A stretch of DNA of 64,000 nucleotides, taken from positions 560,433 through 624,432 of the forward strand of contig NMRA01000158.1 of NCBI GenBank assembly GCA_002633005.1, written 5' to 3'. Position 1 is the stretch's first letter. Each line of letters begins with the position of its first letter. Shown piece after piece: positions 11,111 through 25,300 of this stretch. Below the pieces are notes generated by a model, which was not told the origin of the DNA, searched no databases, and was given only the letters and a program-made list of their open reading frames with translations. The DNA comes from Phoronis australis (Eukaryota > Phoronida > Phoronidae). Made by a program: the position numbers and the translations under genes.

Positions 11111-12050
11111 AGGGTCTTTTCCCTCATAGAAAACTGTTTGCCAAATTTCATGAAAGTCTGTAAAGAACACCAAATAAACAGAGGCTAAAACGCAAAAAGT
11201 CAAATTGCTGCTAGGGGGCAGAGCAGTAGCGACATCTGTCCATCTGCTGCCAAGTTAATAGAAATAAAGTTGGCAAATACAGAGAATGCCAAACAGATTC
11301 ATAAATAATAAAAATGACCACCAGGTGGTGCAGAATACATCAAATCCATCCAAAAATGGGAAAGCATTCCAAGACGTGTATCTTTAACAAAAACATACTT
11401 GCCAAATTTCATGAAAATCTGTCAAAGAAGTCTTAAGATACAGAAGTAAATTGACTATAATTGTAACTTGGGGTCACAACAGTCTTCAGATTCGTCCGAA
11501 AGTCATCCTCATATATTGTCCATTTCATTGAATAACGCATGCCAAAAATCACAAAGATCCTGCTAGGGGTTAAGGGTATATGTAGCTGTGGACGCAAAAG
11601 AATCAAAATTGTCACTAGGAGGCACCACCGTAGTTGGACCCATCTGAAAGTTGTCAGATGTAGTCTTCTCAACAGGAACATATAAGCCAATTTTCACAAC
11701 TTTGAACCTTAAAGCGGTTCGAAAGACAGAGGCAAACGCTGAAAGAATTTGAAATAATAAAAAACGGCCACTAGGTGGCACATAATACAATGAATCCATT
11801 TGAAAGTGGGAAGGCATATGTATTTGCTGAATTTCATGATAATCGGAAGCTCCAAGATTTATAGGCAAACATAAAATAAAAAATTGCCACTAGGGAGCAC
11901 AGCGACAATCAATTTACGGGTTTGAAAGGCATCATTCATCGTTAGCGCCATAAGAATATTTGTGTCAAAATTCAATATTCGTCACGGGGTGTTGGAGATA
12001 AAGTAACAGATTCCGGACAGAGATAATGACATAAAAAGAGGTGAAAAAAC
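11111..12050 (-). repeat. Further CTCF-motif monomers, third array
   Basis: Monomers continue past the second terminal block with motif positions near 11208, 11318, 11470 (degraded), 11611, 11768 and 11887. They are more diverged than the preceding ones and end without a recognisable hairpin. Confidence 0.5.
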
Positions 12051-13194
12051 TCTGTGAGTATACTTAACAAAAGGGTTGATTCACCCAGTGCAGATCTATG
12101 GTTTCACAAAATTATGGAAAAATAAAATAAATAAAAAACCTCTTCAGGCTTGCATTTCTTAGGTCATGGGGTTTCGTGACTCCTGTCCATTTTCAAAATT
12201 TATAGAAACAGTTCCAATAGCCTGGTAAATATTATAATGCCCTCTAAGTCTCAGGGAAATTATACTGCAGCTAAACTGCTTGACACAGCCAAGATAACTT
12301 TTTGGTGGAACCCCTACATTACACTGTAAAAAACAGTGCCCTGAGGCTGAGACAGCAATGAATTTTTCAGGAAACTTTAAGACATTGTAATAACATGTCA
12401 TTGATAATGTTGGAGAGTATTTACTATAATACAGAGAACAAGCAGATTATCAAACTGTTTTACCACAGACAGACTTTCAGCAAACTGACTGAATGATACA
12501 ATTTTGTTTGATGACCTTGTCAAGGTCACAGCTCATCTGACAAGACACTTGCAAATACAACGTTGGTTAAAGAAATTACTGATCACGTCATAACAAGTTG
12601 CATTAATTTCAGCAATGAACATATTGCTCATAGCACAAAAATAATTTGCTGCTCATAAAATAATCATGCTTCAGTTTACTTTTGAAATTTTAGGAAAAAT
12701 ACAATAAAACCAACATGGCCGACAAAAATGACATGGCCGACTTTAATGACCTGCCCTTTCATTTCTTGAAATTGCACAGAAATTTGACAAAATCAAGTAA
12801 CTACCCTGCGCACACAACATTGGCCAGTCATAAAGAAGCTGCAAGGACGTAACACATTGATTTACCTGCACGAAATTACGGGATTTACATGTTCAAAATC
12901 CGACTCGACTTCGTCTCTGACTTGCCGCATGAACAAAAAGTAGTCACGTGATTTGCATATATTAGTGGGAAGGCAACCGAAGAGAGTTATGCTGAATGTT
13001 TTAGTGACATTAACATTCAGTTTTACTAGATGTGATAATCAATAAAATTAATTTGCTGCATTATTACTAAAAATCTTGAAAATATTGACGTAACAAAGCA
13101 AGTGAACGAGTACGACAAATTCGTAAAATAAATAACTAAGCGAACGCCAACAATAACAAAAGAGCGACACCTGTCATTCAAATAAAAACTTCAA
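12051..13194 (+). other. Upstream region and 5' untranslated region of CPT1
   Basis: No open frame of note. The region loses the repeat character of the preceding array. In-frame TAA at 13183-13185 lies 12 bases before the CPT1 start codon, so the protein does not extend upstream within this exon. The transcription start is not determinable by eye. Confidence 0.5.
12945..12964 (+). promoter_or_regulatory. Candidate CPT1 core promoter motifs
   Basis: A perfect E-box CACGTG (12945-12950) is immediately followed by an octamer ATTTGCAT (12951-12958) that runs into an A/T-rich TATA-like word. The cluster lies about 230 bases before the CPT1 start codon, a reasonable distance for a core promoter. 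This is motif reading only; no initiator or transcript evidence is available. Confidence 0.35.
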
Positions 13195-13319
13195 ATGGCA
13201 GAAGCTCGAAGTGCAGTTGCAGAACCAAGAGTTTTCCATTTAGATGAATCTGAAAGTAGTTGGGGAGATTTCGTGCGTATTTGCAAACGGAAAATACGTA
13301 GGAAATTTTTTCGAACACG
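13195..13319 (+). CDS. CPT1: CPT1 exon 1
   Basis: Encodes residues 1-41 plus two bases of Arg42. It begins [11 protein letters not shown] and contains a basic stretch [13 protein letters not shown] that aligns with SWKKKFIRF of vertebrate CPT1. Donor GTAAGG. Confidence 0.9.
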
Positions 13320-16300
13320 GTAAGGTTTAATGCTGGTTTATTGCTATTGATTTTCTGTGGGTATCACTGATCAGCTGAGCGACTGTTTGTTTGTTGAGTC
13401 TGAGAATTGTCAAATCAAATCGACAAATACATTGTCACTTGTGACTAGGCGACGGCATAGACAAGCCAGTGCGCCAGACGATTTTTGGTCTTTGGTTACT
13501 ATGTACCTATCAAGTGCAGATGGGTACCTTTGGAGGTAGCTAGAGTCCGTATATACTTTCAAATCTATCAAATACTCTCACAATTCATCGACAACATTTT
13601 ACATCTTCATTGAAGATTCCGTTTCCCAAATTGGTAACCTAGCCATTTCTGGTTAAATTGTGTCATTGCCCATGTCAGCAGCATGTCAATTTTAAAATCA
13701 CATCGAGGTTGAGCTCCATGACCTTAGGAGTAAGCTAATCACTACACTACACTAGTAGTGATCCACCAGAGTATGGCTTGTGTTTGAAACTTGGCCGACA
13801 CCAGGGTCGCACCTCGGTGAAAGTCGAACAGAAGGGCATTTCTTCAAAAGAGCTGGTGGGAAACAGTTTTACTGAATAACCGTAATGGTTGTTTTGAGTA
13901 ACGACCATTACGGTGAAAATTATTTTGAGGCTGCCATTTTGACCCGTCTATTCGACTACTACCCTGACATCTTGTACCTGGACAAATTGACGACATTGAT
14001 GAATAAATAGACATTTTGGAAAAATTACCAAAGTACTTGTTTGAGTTGGAAGAAATAAAAAAGGCATCGATGGTCACTAAAATGCCTTTCTTTGCTCAAA
14101 ATGTACTTTTGTCAATGTGATATTGATGGTTTAGCCAGTGTGAGGCATACTGCCACAAAAGCTTTCAGTGTATAGAAGCCCTTTGGGATGGCTATTGCCT
14201 GAAACAGCTTTGCTGGCCCAGTTTAGTAAGTGGCACTGTCTAACTTGTGACTTGTCATCTGGTTATCCAATGCGAACTTCACCGAACGGAATGACTAAAT
14301 GGTCAACTCTGCACTGCTCATTAACAACAGTCAGCAGTGGCTTTTGTGCATCTTCTATCTGCACTATTGTCCCAACCTGTCTTCTGATTTGAGCTATAGT
14401 CAGTGTTAATTTGGAAAATCTAGTTTTCAAATTTTCTCATGAAAACGACGTATGTCTACGTGCATGATTTCTCTCTTTTATTGTTCAGTAAAATGGAACG
14501 GCTTTATATGAATTTCTAGCTCTATTAATGATTGGCTACCAGACCATTCTTCACATGTTCATGAAAATGACAAAATTTGCAGTCATATTTGACAACCAAG
14601 TTCTGCTCTGACACGAACATGGGTCTGGCCAGCATATGCGAATGTCCTGCAGTTTGTACACCGTTCCCGAGTGATCAACGGGTTAGTTTTTTACTGAATC
14701 AAAAGTGAAATTTTAAAATGTGAAAAGAATGCATGTTCTCAGGAACATATGTTGTCCGCGAGAAAACCCTTGTTCTTGCGGACATATTTTGGCTAGTGTT
14801 CTGGCGGACATTTTCCATCCCCAAGAAAACGCTTTAAAAATCATGATGCAATGTGGTATGTGCATTCCTATTGAGGAGGACATTACTGGCTTGCATTTTA
14901 CACCTTAGAGGCTATTTCTAGTTCTGGGAATGTTGAAAATGATGATCATTTTGTGTGTCTGCCCTTTATACAATGCTTATGGTGGGGAGCACATATCAAC
15001 AATCTGCCTTGCTTTTGTTAACTATTTGAAACTAATTGGGAGACATCAAAGCTTTACACTTTCAGGAATACCATGATATACACCAGATCGTGAGAGGGGG
15101 AAATTAGGGGCAAACAAACTGTTACCATGGGCCGTAGAACATATAATTACACGGAACAGAATCACAAAACACATACAGGCACCCTTACCAGGAGCAGATA
15201 GTGCATTGGTTGCTGGAGGTTACTGCTCTATAGCCTGGAAAATTGATTTAGTATTTTGACATCAGTGATTCTTATTGACTTCTACTGAGTCAATCAATAT
15301 AATCATTTAATTCTGAGTTACACTCCACATTCGATTTTGGAGTAGAAGTTGTCGTAGTGCCTGGGCCAGAGAGTGCCTATACACTCTATTCCATGCTGCA
15401 TTGGCAGGCTGTGTCGTGTAGCTGTAAATCTGTTTCTGTCATGCAGGCAAATTTTTTGTGTGCATGGTAAAACTGAGTTTAGCAGTGTGATTGTGATTGA
15501 GTCAAGGGTGTGGGCCTTGGTAAGAGTTTATTTCCGCTACCAAATTTCAGAGCTTCTAATTTTCCTCTTGAAGATTTCCTCTTTTTGGTTTTGATTTCCT
15601 CTTATTTGATTTCCAGTTTGCTGTTTTTTGTCTCTTTTTTATCATTATTTTGACTTTATTCATGCAAAAACGTTGTTTCAGTTAAATTTTGCAACACCTG
15701 GAAATTTGCCGTCTTTTTATGTCATTTGCCATTCCAAACCCTGTGATTTTAATTTAGGGCTTTTCTATTTTATTATGTAATTCCGAGTTGTTCATAGGTC
15801 TTATTGTGCTAATGTAATTGTTTTTTAGCAATCAGATTTACAATGGATTGTGGCCCACGCCAGTGTGGTACTTAGTCATCACAGTATCCATACTTTGCAC
15901 TATTTTGACTGGAGACTGGCAGAGCTTGAAACCATTAACTGGTGTACTATGGTCAGTGGGAAATTGGTTTCACATTGATGCTGGTATGTATAATAAACAA
16001 GGTGCACCTTTCATGCCCTAAGAGAATATTAGCATGTTTACCTTTGAGCTCTAGTCACATGTGGAAGAACAGAAATAGTAAATGGGTCAATGGACTCTGA
16101 ACCAGCTGTCATTGATTTGTCTTGAGTTCTGATTGGTTGGTGTTTCGAGGTCAGTCTTAGATGACCTGACATGACCTGACTTGAACTGATAAGTCATATA
16201 ATACAAGTACATTGCACTCAACTTGTTGGAAGACAAGGGAATTGTTTCCCTGTATATCACACCATTAAGTTTTGCAAAATATGTATTACTTCCTAGCTGA

Positions 16301-19300
16301 CCTTGTAAATTTCTTTTGTTTATTTGATGAGGATATGTCAAAAAATTGCTTCATATTTTGTCAAATCCTTATCAAATAAAGGAGTCCAATTTCATATCAG
16401 TAAGTGGACTATGTAAAAATGATTGTTTGTGGTTGAAGACTGATTTATGGCCACTTTATTGTCCTTGGCATATATCCAGTCAAATGATTGATGGTGAGAA
16501 TCAGTTTGTCTTGTGGTATTTGGATCATGCGGAGGGGTTTATCTTAGAAAGTGGAAACTGTACAAAGTGTACATTTAATAACACCGGTTTTGGTGTCCAT
16601 TTTTTCCGCCATCTTGAAAAACCGACTTCTGCCACTCCAATTTCGGTAGACTTTTTTTCTGGCACCAAGGGATGTTTGAAGATGCCATTTATGTAAAAAA
16701 ATTGTTGCAATTTTTTCTAGGTTGAGCCCTCTGGAACCCTAAAATGACGACTAATTTTGCTATGACTCTCTGCATAAGAGTTTCAAATTTTGTTTCCTTG
16801 AAGCCCAACAGTCTCATCCATTGTCTGAATTGAGCTTTCTGCAGCCAAACGTCCATTTTTCAAACCAACTCCCTAAGGGGTTGTTGCAAATGAATTTTAC
16901 TCGATGAGATATTTTTAGGCTCTGTTGCTGCATGGTTTACCAGAATGACTTATAAAACTATTTGAAATGTTCCATCCTGTCTGTAATATCACAGATATCA
17001 CTTTCTGCCTGTTGCTGGTTTCACAGCGGAACATCCCTGTCTGGTCAAACAAGTAACAGTGCTTATCATTGGATAGTCTAAGATGCAATTGATGTATGGT
17101 TTCCCTCTGAGTTATTGTAAATATTGAAAATTCTTCTGTTTATAACTCAATGTAGCTGACAAGTTAAGTTTGCTTTTTTCAAATTTTCTAGTGAAGGAAA
17201 GTTATGTACATATTTCTCAGTCAACATGGCTTGTATTATACAACTGTAGGAAGCCTTACGTTTGAAAAAGTGCAAGATAGCAGTCAGTCTGAACTAATAT
17301 TCCTGTCCCAAAACTGAAGAATTTTTACCCTGTGATAAAATTATGTAATGTTATTTTGAAATCTGCCATCCTAGGTATCCCATTCCCGGTACGTGTGGTC
17401 CTCGTATCTCTGTCATCAGGTCTTGTCTTCTTCATCATTCTACTCTATGTCCGACGTTGGCTACTACGTGCCCTGCTCTCTTACAGGGGTTGGATATGTA
17501 AGTTATTTTCTGCCAAAATTCATTTGATTTGTTTTGATTTTTAGTTTATTTGCACATCCGGCCTTTACGAGCAGAAAAGAACTGGGCTTAACATCACTAG
17601 ACTTTACTTAGGATTTGACTAAAAATTGGAATGTCACTTCGTATGAATTTGACCATTCACCTGAAAAGCTGACAAGTCATTTTGAATCAAATTTAGTCAT
17701 TCACTTGGAAACTTGGTAAGTTTGGTAAGTCATTTCTCATGAAATTTATTCATTCACTCAAAGCATGCCAAGAAATAGGTGAATTTTTGAGTCAAGTACT
17801 GTTTTTCTATTCCATACACGATTTCAAAAAAAGGGCGTCCAAAATGGGTTTCACAATTTCTCAGGGTATCCATCATCAGTAACCCTTGACAGCATTTTTG
17901 TGACCTGAAAGCAAATAATTGTTTTAGTGTGTTGTGTTGCTTTGGAGATTTATGTCTGCAATAAAGTTTTCAGCTTCTTGCATCGTTTTAAACCAACATT
18001 TCATTACTGGACAGGGTATCTAAGTTTGAGTCAGGGTGTCCATTTAGATGCCTTGGACACCCTCTAGATTAAGGCCTCCAACACAAGCTTATACTAGGCT
18101 AGCAAGTGAAAGTTCACAGTCTGGTCTCGTGACTGGTGTGTGAATTTTCAGAGCGGTTAGACACTTTTTTTCTGTGTGGAGTTCATATAAATAACTTGTT
18201 TCTTCACCGTTTTGTTTCTTTGTTCATTAGCACTGCAGTCTCTTAAAACTACTGAAGGCTTTGGTGATATATTCATGGAAAAACGAAATTCTGGGTCTTA
18301 AGTCAGAAATTTGGTTTCATGCTCCACCTGCATATATCAGAACAGTAATTTTTGTTAGAAATCTCATGTAAGGGAAAAGTGCAGAGTCTCTGAGAACATA
18401 ACTGTTAGTTGCTGAAATAATTTCGGTAAATTGTTTCTAGACTGTCCCACTCATAATTCCTTGGCTTAACCCCTTTTCAGAAATTGCGAAGCGAGAACGT
18501 AAGACCAAATTTCTGTCTTAAGTCGTAAGTCACTTTCATGAAACAGACCGCCGTTCTATAATGTGTTCCAGATGAAGCTCCTAAGACACAAACCTGGCAG
18601 ACGGTGCTCTGGGCAGTAGTTGTTAGACTGGTCAGTGGCTATCACCCAACTCTCTACAGCTGCCAGCAAAGTCTACCTCGTATGCCCGTGCCTCCCTTGA
18701 AGAGAACGTTGAAACAACTGATCAACTCTCTCAAACCTCTTTATGGCGAGGACTCTGAAGAAATCCAGAAATTGAAGCAACAATCAAAGGTATGCTGTAG
18801 TAGATGCGAAAAGACTGTTTGCCATTTCTTGTGCTTGCACTTTTATGTGGGCGCGTATTGCTGTCGACTCTTTTTGGTCTCTGGTGTTTGGCATCTGTTT
18901 GTCTGGCATTCCCAGATATATCTCCTGAAATCATAAATATTTTGCAGATGTGCTCGTACAAATAAGATGGTGGATGACTGTGACTGTGAAATTTAATTCG
19001 GTTGCTGCTTTGCCAACTAGTGGCAATTTTATTTATGTGTTTCTTCTAATTCACTTTTCAATCAGATGCACATAATAGGATGTCAGGCAGACATTCATGA
19101 CTGAAGCAGCTTCAGCCAGTAAAGTTTGGCCTGATTTTTAGTGACAGTACTGCGTAGTTGGATGATGGATACATATAACTATTACAGTTTGTCTTCTGTT
19201 GTAGGAATTTGAAAAGAAACTTGGACCAAAGTTGCAGAGATTTTTGATTCTCCGTTCGTGGTGGCATTCTAACTGGGTCACAGATTGGTGGTGAGTCATA

Positions 19301-22300
19301 GCTTATGCTTGATAAAAACCATTTTGCATTAAGTGGTGACATAATTAAATCTGCTATCACTAGGTGGCGGTAGAGTATGTTATGTGAAAACATACAACAA
19401 AACCTACAGTTTGCATATAACTTGGATGGAGATTTTAAAGCAGTGGACTTTCACCATGTTTTTTTGAATTCTGATGTCACCATGGCGTTAATCACCATTG
19501 TGATCTGGTAATGATTCACATGACAAGTCCAGTATCACTAAATGTGTATGAATGAGAGTTCTATATTGAATGATTTGTATCACTATAGCAATGGTGGTGC
19601 GTCTGTTGTTAAGGTTATGTACAACCTTGGAAAAATATCTTAATATGGCTAACTTAGGAACATTGTATCGCAGAAATGGCTGATCGGATTTCTATTAAAC
19701 TTTCCAGTACTATGCTTTATGCCCTGTTCTCCAAAACACTGTCAGAAATAGTTCTTAGAACGTGCCTCTTTTGCATGAGGGCCAATCAAATATATTATGT
19801 TTATGATTTTTGTGGGAAATGAAAATGAGATAATTCAGAAAACTGTAACAACGTTATTGCGATTATATCAAGCACAATTTAGTCAACGCATATTTAACAC
19901 TGGTATTATTATTTTGCTATCAATGTTTCTTTCTTTTTGACACGGTCATGTGACCCAATTAATGACACTGATAAAATGTAAAATTCTATAGAATTTCTAC
20001 TTTTTTACTTTTACTGAGATAAATATCTAAATTTTTGTAAATACTTGGCTAAATACATAGCAGACTTGCGAATAAGGTCCTACATTATCTTAGTTGACAA
20101 TGGGTTTTCCCACTGGTTTTCCTAAAGGGTAGGGGTCTTGGTATTGACTCGAGTACCAGTTTTCTTGATTCCTCTGATAGTGTTTGGCGACATCTTGGGA
20201 TTAAAAAATATTTGAACTCGACACAATGATATCACAATTGTAGAAATTCATCAATGTGTTTTCTGTTTTAGGGAGAAGTACGTGTACTTGATGGGGCGGA
20301 GTTCACTATCAATGAACAGTAATTATTATGTGCTGGACCAAAGTAACTGGAAGCCTACTCACAGACAGGTGTCCAGGTGGGTGTTTACTAATTATTCAAG
20401 TGCTTGTCAATTTGGAAAGCTCCTGTCTCACTGGCCCATGACAGTTGGATATAAATTGTGAATGGGATTCACCATCGTGTCTGTGTCTAAATTTTAAATT
20501 TTCTGTTGTGAATCACACAGCTTCATTTGTGTGTCCCTAGACTAACAAGCAATTAAGAATAACCATGTGTGTTCATGAGCACGCAATCTGTAAATATCAC
20601 ATGTTATATACTGTAAACAAAATCTCCCCAGGCAAGGTGTTTTATGACTTGTGGTTTCAACGCACTGCCGGGACTACTATCACGCTGAACTCGTTACATC
20701 AAGATTAGAAATACACTAATTACGGGTAGATTTTTTGTATTAAAACTGATTTTCGTGCCAATAATGAATCTGGTTGTGTTGTTTACGGGCAATAGTCATA
20801 GATAGCTTGATCTTATCATTATTGCAGTTTGGAAGCCATGGTGTGTTTGGCCTAAGTCACACATTAGCATTCCTGCATAGATCCTAATCACCTTATTACC
20901 GACTCCCATTGTGACCATAGTTGGCTTTTCATGGGGGTTCATTGGCAATGTTTTCATCAAATTAGCAGCTAAATCTTTGTGTGCGAACCCATCTTGAATT
21001 CATCTTGATCTAGTTGCGCTGTGATTTAGAAAATGTGAAAGTATGATTCTACTAAACGGACTTTTGACTGAAAAGAGACAAAGCTGTATGAGTGTCTGAC
21101 GTAAGCACATTCCTGTATATTCTGTGAAGGAGATTACCACCAGGTGTCAACTCTGTTAATTTGTTGTGATTTGTCTTCAGGGCGGCAAGTGTAATCTACC
21201 AGTTCCTCAAAGTGAAGCGACTCATTGATCGACAGCAGTTACCTCCCTTGGTTCTGCGTGGCACAATACCCCTGTGTATGGCCCAATATGAGAGGGCCTT
21301 TTCGACCACTCGGATACCTGGTGCTGACATGGATAGTCTTGTCCATTACTCTTCAGGCGAATCGAAGGTTTGACCAACTTTCATTCACAAATTTCACTTG
21401 CAATCTGAATTTTAAGTACTGCTTTAATCCCAATGTAAATTATATAAATATTTGTTTAAATATTTGTGGATTGGTAGTGGAATTTGTTTTCTTGCTATTT
21501 CTTTGCAGTTGTTTTTAAAATATGATAACTGGTTCTTACTGAAATTCACTGAAAGTTGCTGTTAATTTTAATTACTTATCCAAAGTGGTAATACACATGC
21601 TGCGCTGTATTATGCAAAATCCTAACTAACAATGCAGTGATCGAACTCTTTTGTGTAGTGAAAGTAAGAAACTGACATCCATGTATTCCACTTTCAAATG
21701 TTATTGTCCTGAATAGTAAGAAAATGAAGAATTTTAACAAAATGATACACTCAGATCATGCTGCTTTTAATCTCCATCCATACCACTGGGTGATTTCATC
21801 TAGCAACAGGTCTTGGGTCAACGGTATCTTGGATAAACACTGTTTACTGCTTTTTATGATTTCCAGCTCTTGTTAAAAGTTTGGTTTCGGACATAGTGGC
21901 AGTAGTCACTCACAGGGGTCCTGCATTTTGGAGAACAAGTTTGACGCCTGTTATTCAGAAGCTGGTTCTCTAAGTGTGGGACTTCTGTGACTAGTGCGGA
22001 CTAAACTATAGGTCTAATGATTTGACCATTATGTGGCATGTAAAAGACTTCTTACTCATACTGTTAAAAATCTCTTGAAAGACTTATTACGACATATTGT
22101 TAACCAAACCTGATGAATACCGTTTTCTGCCATGTAAATGTCCATGGGAGTTGAGTTTTTCACTATGCAAAAAGTTAGGGATGGGAATTGATGGGGTGTG
22201 GGTATGTTCGTGTACACACTCACTGATCGATTATATGCCTTCCTGACAATGCAAACGCCCACACACCACTCAGTTACATGCCAAAAGGGGTTGCTGTAGA

Positions 22301-25300
22301 AAACTATACCCACATAATCAGTATTCTGGCGTTGAATTGCGACTTATCTTGCGATATACTTTTAAATTCTTGGAATCTTACTAGGTCAGGTTGTTAGTTT
22401 CTGCAAACCGCCAATCGACATGCTTCTCAATAAATTTCAAAACTACCATGTCTCTAGTTTTGAACCGCCATATTAGTCATATTTTCTGTATACTGGTTAT
22501 TTATAATCATCTTTGTATGATTTACGGCTAGTTCTAGGGTCAGCAAGCTATTAAAAGTCCTTCCCAGGATCTGCCCTGAACCAGTTTTATGCATCCATAA
22601 TTAGTTTTGTTTACAGTCTGAATTAAAACTGCTACCATTACCACTACCACTACCACTACCACTACTACTACTGCTACAACTACTACTACTACTGTTGCAG
22701 CACATAGTCGTTCTGAGAAATCATCTCTTTTATAAACTGGACATTGTGGACAAGTTGGGTCAGCCTCTTACCCCACACAGCCTGGAGAAACAGATAGAAT
22801 GGATCATCGCGGACGCTGACAAGCACATGGGTATTATTATTATATCGCTTTATTATGGCCTATAGCAAAAACGGATGATCGGATACGTGTGAAATTTTCA
22901 GATGCTAAAATTCTTCATTTACTGTTCTGCAAAACGTTTTTAGGAATTGTTTTTAAAATGTTCCACTTCTGCAAGAGAGATTATCAAAAAATAGGACTTT
23001 TATTTGTTTTTATGAAAACCTCAAAAGTTGCGTAAAACAAAAATAAAAAGATAATTTAAAAAACTGTATTAGCATCTTTGAGATTTCATCTTTTTCATAT
23101 TTTTATTTTGCTCTAGCATGATAATTACATATCACATAAATCAATACAGTATACATTGTTTAGAAAGAAGAGATTTCATCTTGGTCACATGATTCAATTA
23201 ATGTGAGATTGGTAGTAAGTCAAAATTCAAATTCTATATGTTTTCTACTTTCAGAAAGCACCTATTTTTACCAAGGTAAATCTGTAGATGAATACACAGA
23301 TTTGTGAAAAATTTTATTCATAACCTTAGGACTTGAGGCTTAAAGATGCTATGTCTCATTTAAACTGTAAATATTCAAATTTGTATCAAGTGCCACCTAG
23401 TGACTTACTGGAGAACTGCATGTACAGATATAATTAGGAAAAGAAATAATTTGTAAATAAATTGCGGTTTTAAAGAAAACACTTACAACCGATACACTTT
23501 AAAACAAGTGTTAACATATAAAAAACCTAAAAATTCCAAATAGTACGCGATTGTTATTTGATAGTGAAATAAACAAATAATAAAAACTGTGTCTTGTTTC
23601 ATTAGAGTAACAATGAAATATTACTGTACTCATTTACATGAAAATAGTCTCGCGAAAGGAGACTTTCACGATATTGTAATGGTAACTGGTTCTCGGATAG
23701 TTTCCGGCACAATGGAAGACCCGGGGTTGTTTGTAAACTAGTACTTCAGTTGGCATTTTCAAAATTTAATGCGACCTAGCATCTTTAAGACCAAAAGTAT
23801 GTCAAAGTTCAACTGGAATTTGGGTTATGTTAAGACAGAAAACGTTCTATGAAATGGGCCTCTGGTATATGAATGTGTTAGTGTCTCATGTTTGTGTCGC
23901 TCATGTTGAATTAAGGTGAGAGCAACAGTGAAGAAGGAGAACTACCTGCCTTGACTGGTATGGAAAGAAATAAGTGGGCGGAGACAAGGTCACTGTTTTT
24001 TGGCGGCGGGATCAACAAAGAGTCATTAGAGGCTGTGGAAAAGGCAGTGTTCGTGGTAAGTGGCATTCGGGTGAAATATTTACTAAGGATTTTTAATCTA
24101 ACCTCCGTATTACCGCATTGAAATGACAAGGTGTGAATTGCATATTACTGAGTTCAGTTTTCAATGAGAATTTGTCCTGAAGCCCCAGGCTCATCAGAGT
24201 ATGACGTAACTGAAGGTTGTTTTTGTATGTGGTTTAGTAAAGGTATTTTGTGTCATTGAAAACTGCCAAAGACAAAGCGTTGGGGCTTAAAGTCATTAAG
24301 ATGTTTTTTGTCTGGCATTTTCCCAAAGATTATGCCGTCATCTCCGTCCGTCCGTCCGTCTGTACGGGCGGCGTCCGTCCGGCGTCCGCTGCTCTATATC
24401 CAAAACCCTTTGACATACGTTCATGAAATTTTGCACATGTGTTCCATTCATGAATGGGACGGCATGTGCGAACTTTCGGATGGATCCGACTACCGGTGTG
24501 CCCCCTAGTGGCAAATTTAGTTTTTTACGCTTACCTTTGTATCTTCAAAAGTCCTGAACGGATTTTCATGAAATTTGGTATGTAGGCACCTATTAGTGAG
24601 ATGACGCTATCTTTCTGTTTTCAGATTTATTTGAGGGCTGTTCCAGTAAAATCCGTGTGGGAGGGTGGGGGCGGCAGCAGAAATAAAAATTCATGGGTGG
24701 TGGTCTTCAGAAAAAAACTCAAATTATGGGTGGTCGTTCTTGTAGGAAGTGATGCATTAAAAATGGGTGGTATTTTTTGACCTTTTAATGTTGATCCCAA
24801 TAAAAAAAGAGCCCATATTGCCAGTGAACAGAGTACAATATGTTCACTAAGCCATTAAACAAGTCATGGGCAACTTGATTTGAGTCAACTGTTGGTCTGC
24901 AGTCCTATTGAATTGAAGTTATGCAACACTAAACTGGTTTTAACACATATAAGAAAATTGATGATTTTTAAATAAAAAGTATGAGGAGTAAGCTAAACAA
25001 GTTCCAATATTCACTTGACATAGAAGTATAAAAGAGTTCGTGGAGACAGTTTGAGATTCATAGATCCTTATAATTGAAAAAATGTTCATTGAAATTTTAG
25101 ACACATGGTGAACAGAGACACCTGGTGGCTGCCAAAAGTATTGCTCACAGGCTACTTTAGTTTTTGAGAATATTGGACAAGACAACTAGTTCTTGTCTGT
25201 CAATCATTTAAGTTCTCAACAGGTCCTCCTGGAGGCAATTTGTTTGGAAGTGTTGGATTTTATATTAAAAATAATTAAAAAATTACGGGTCATGGGTTGG

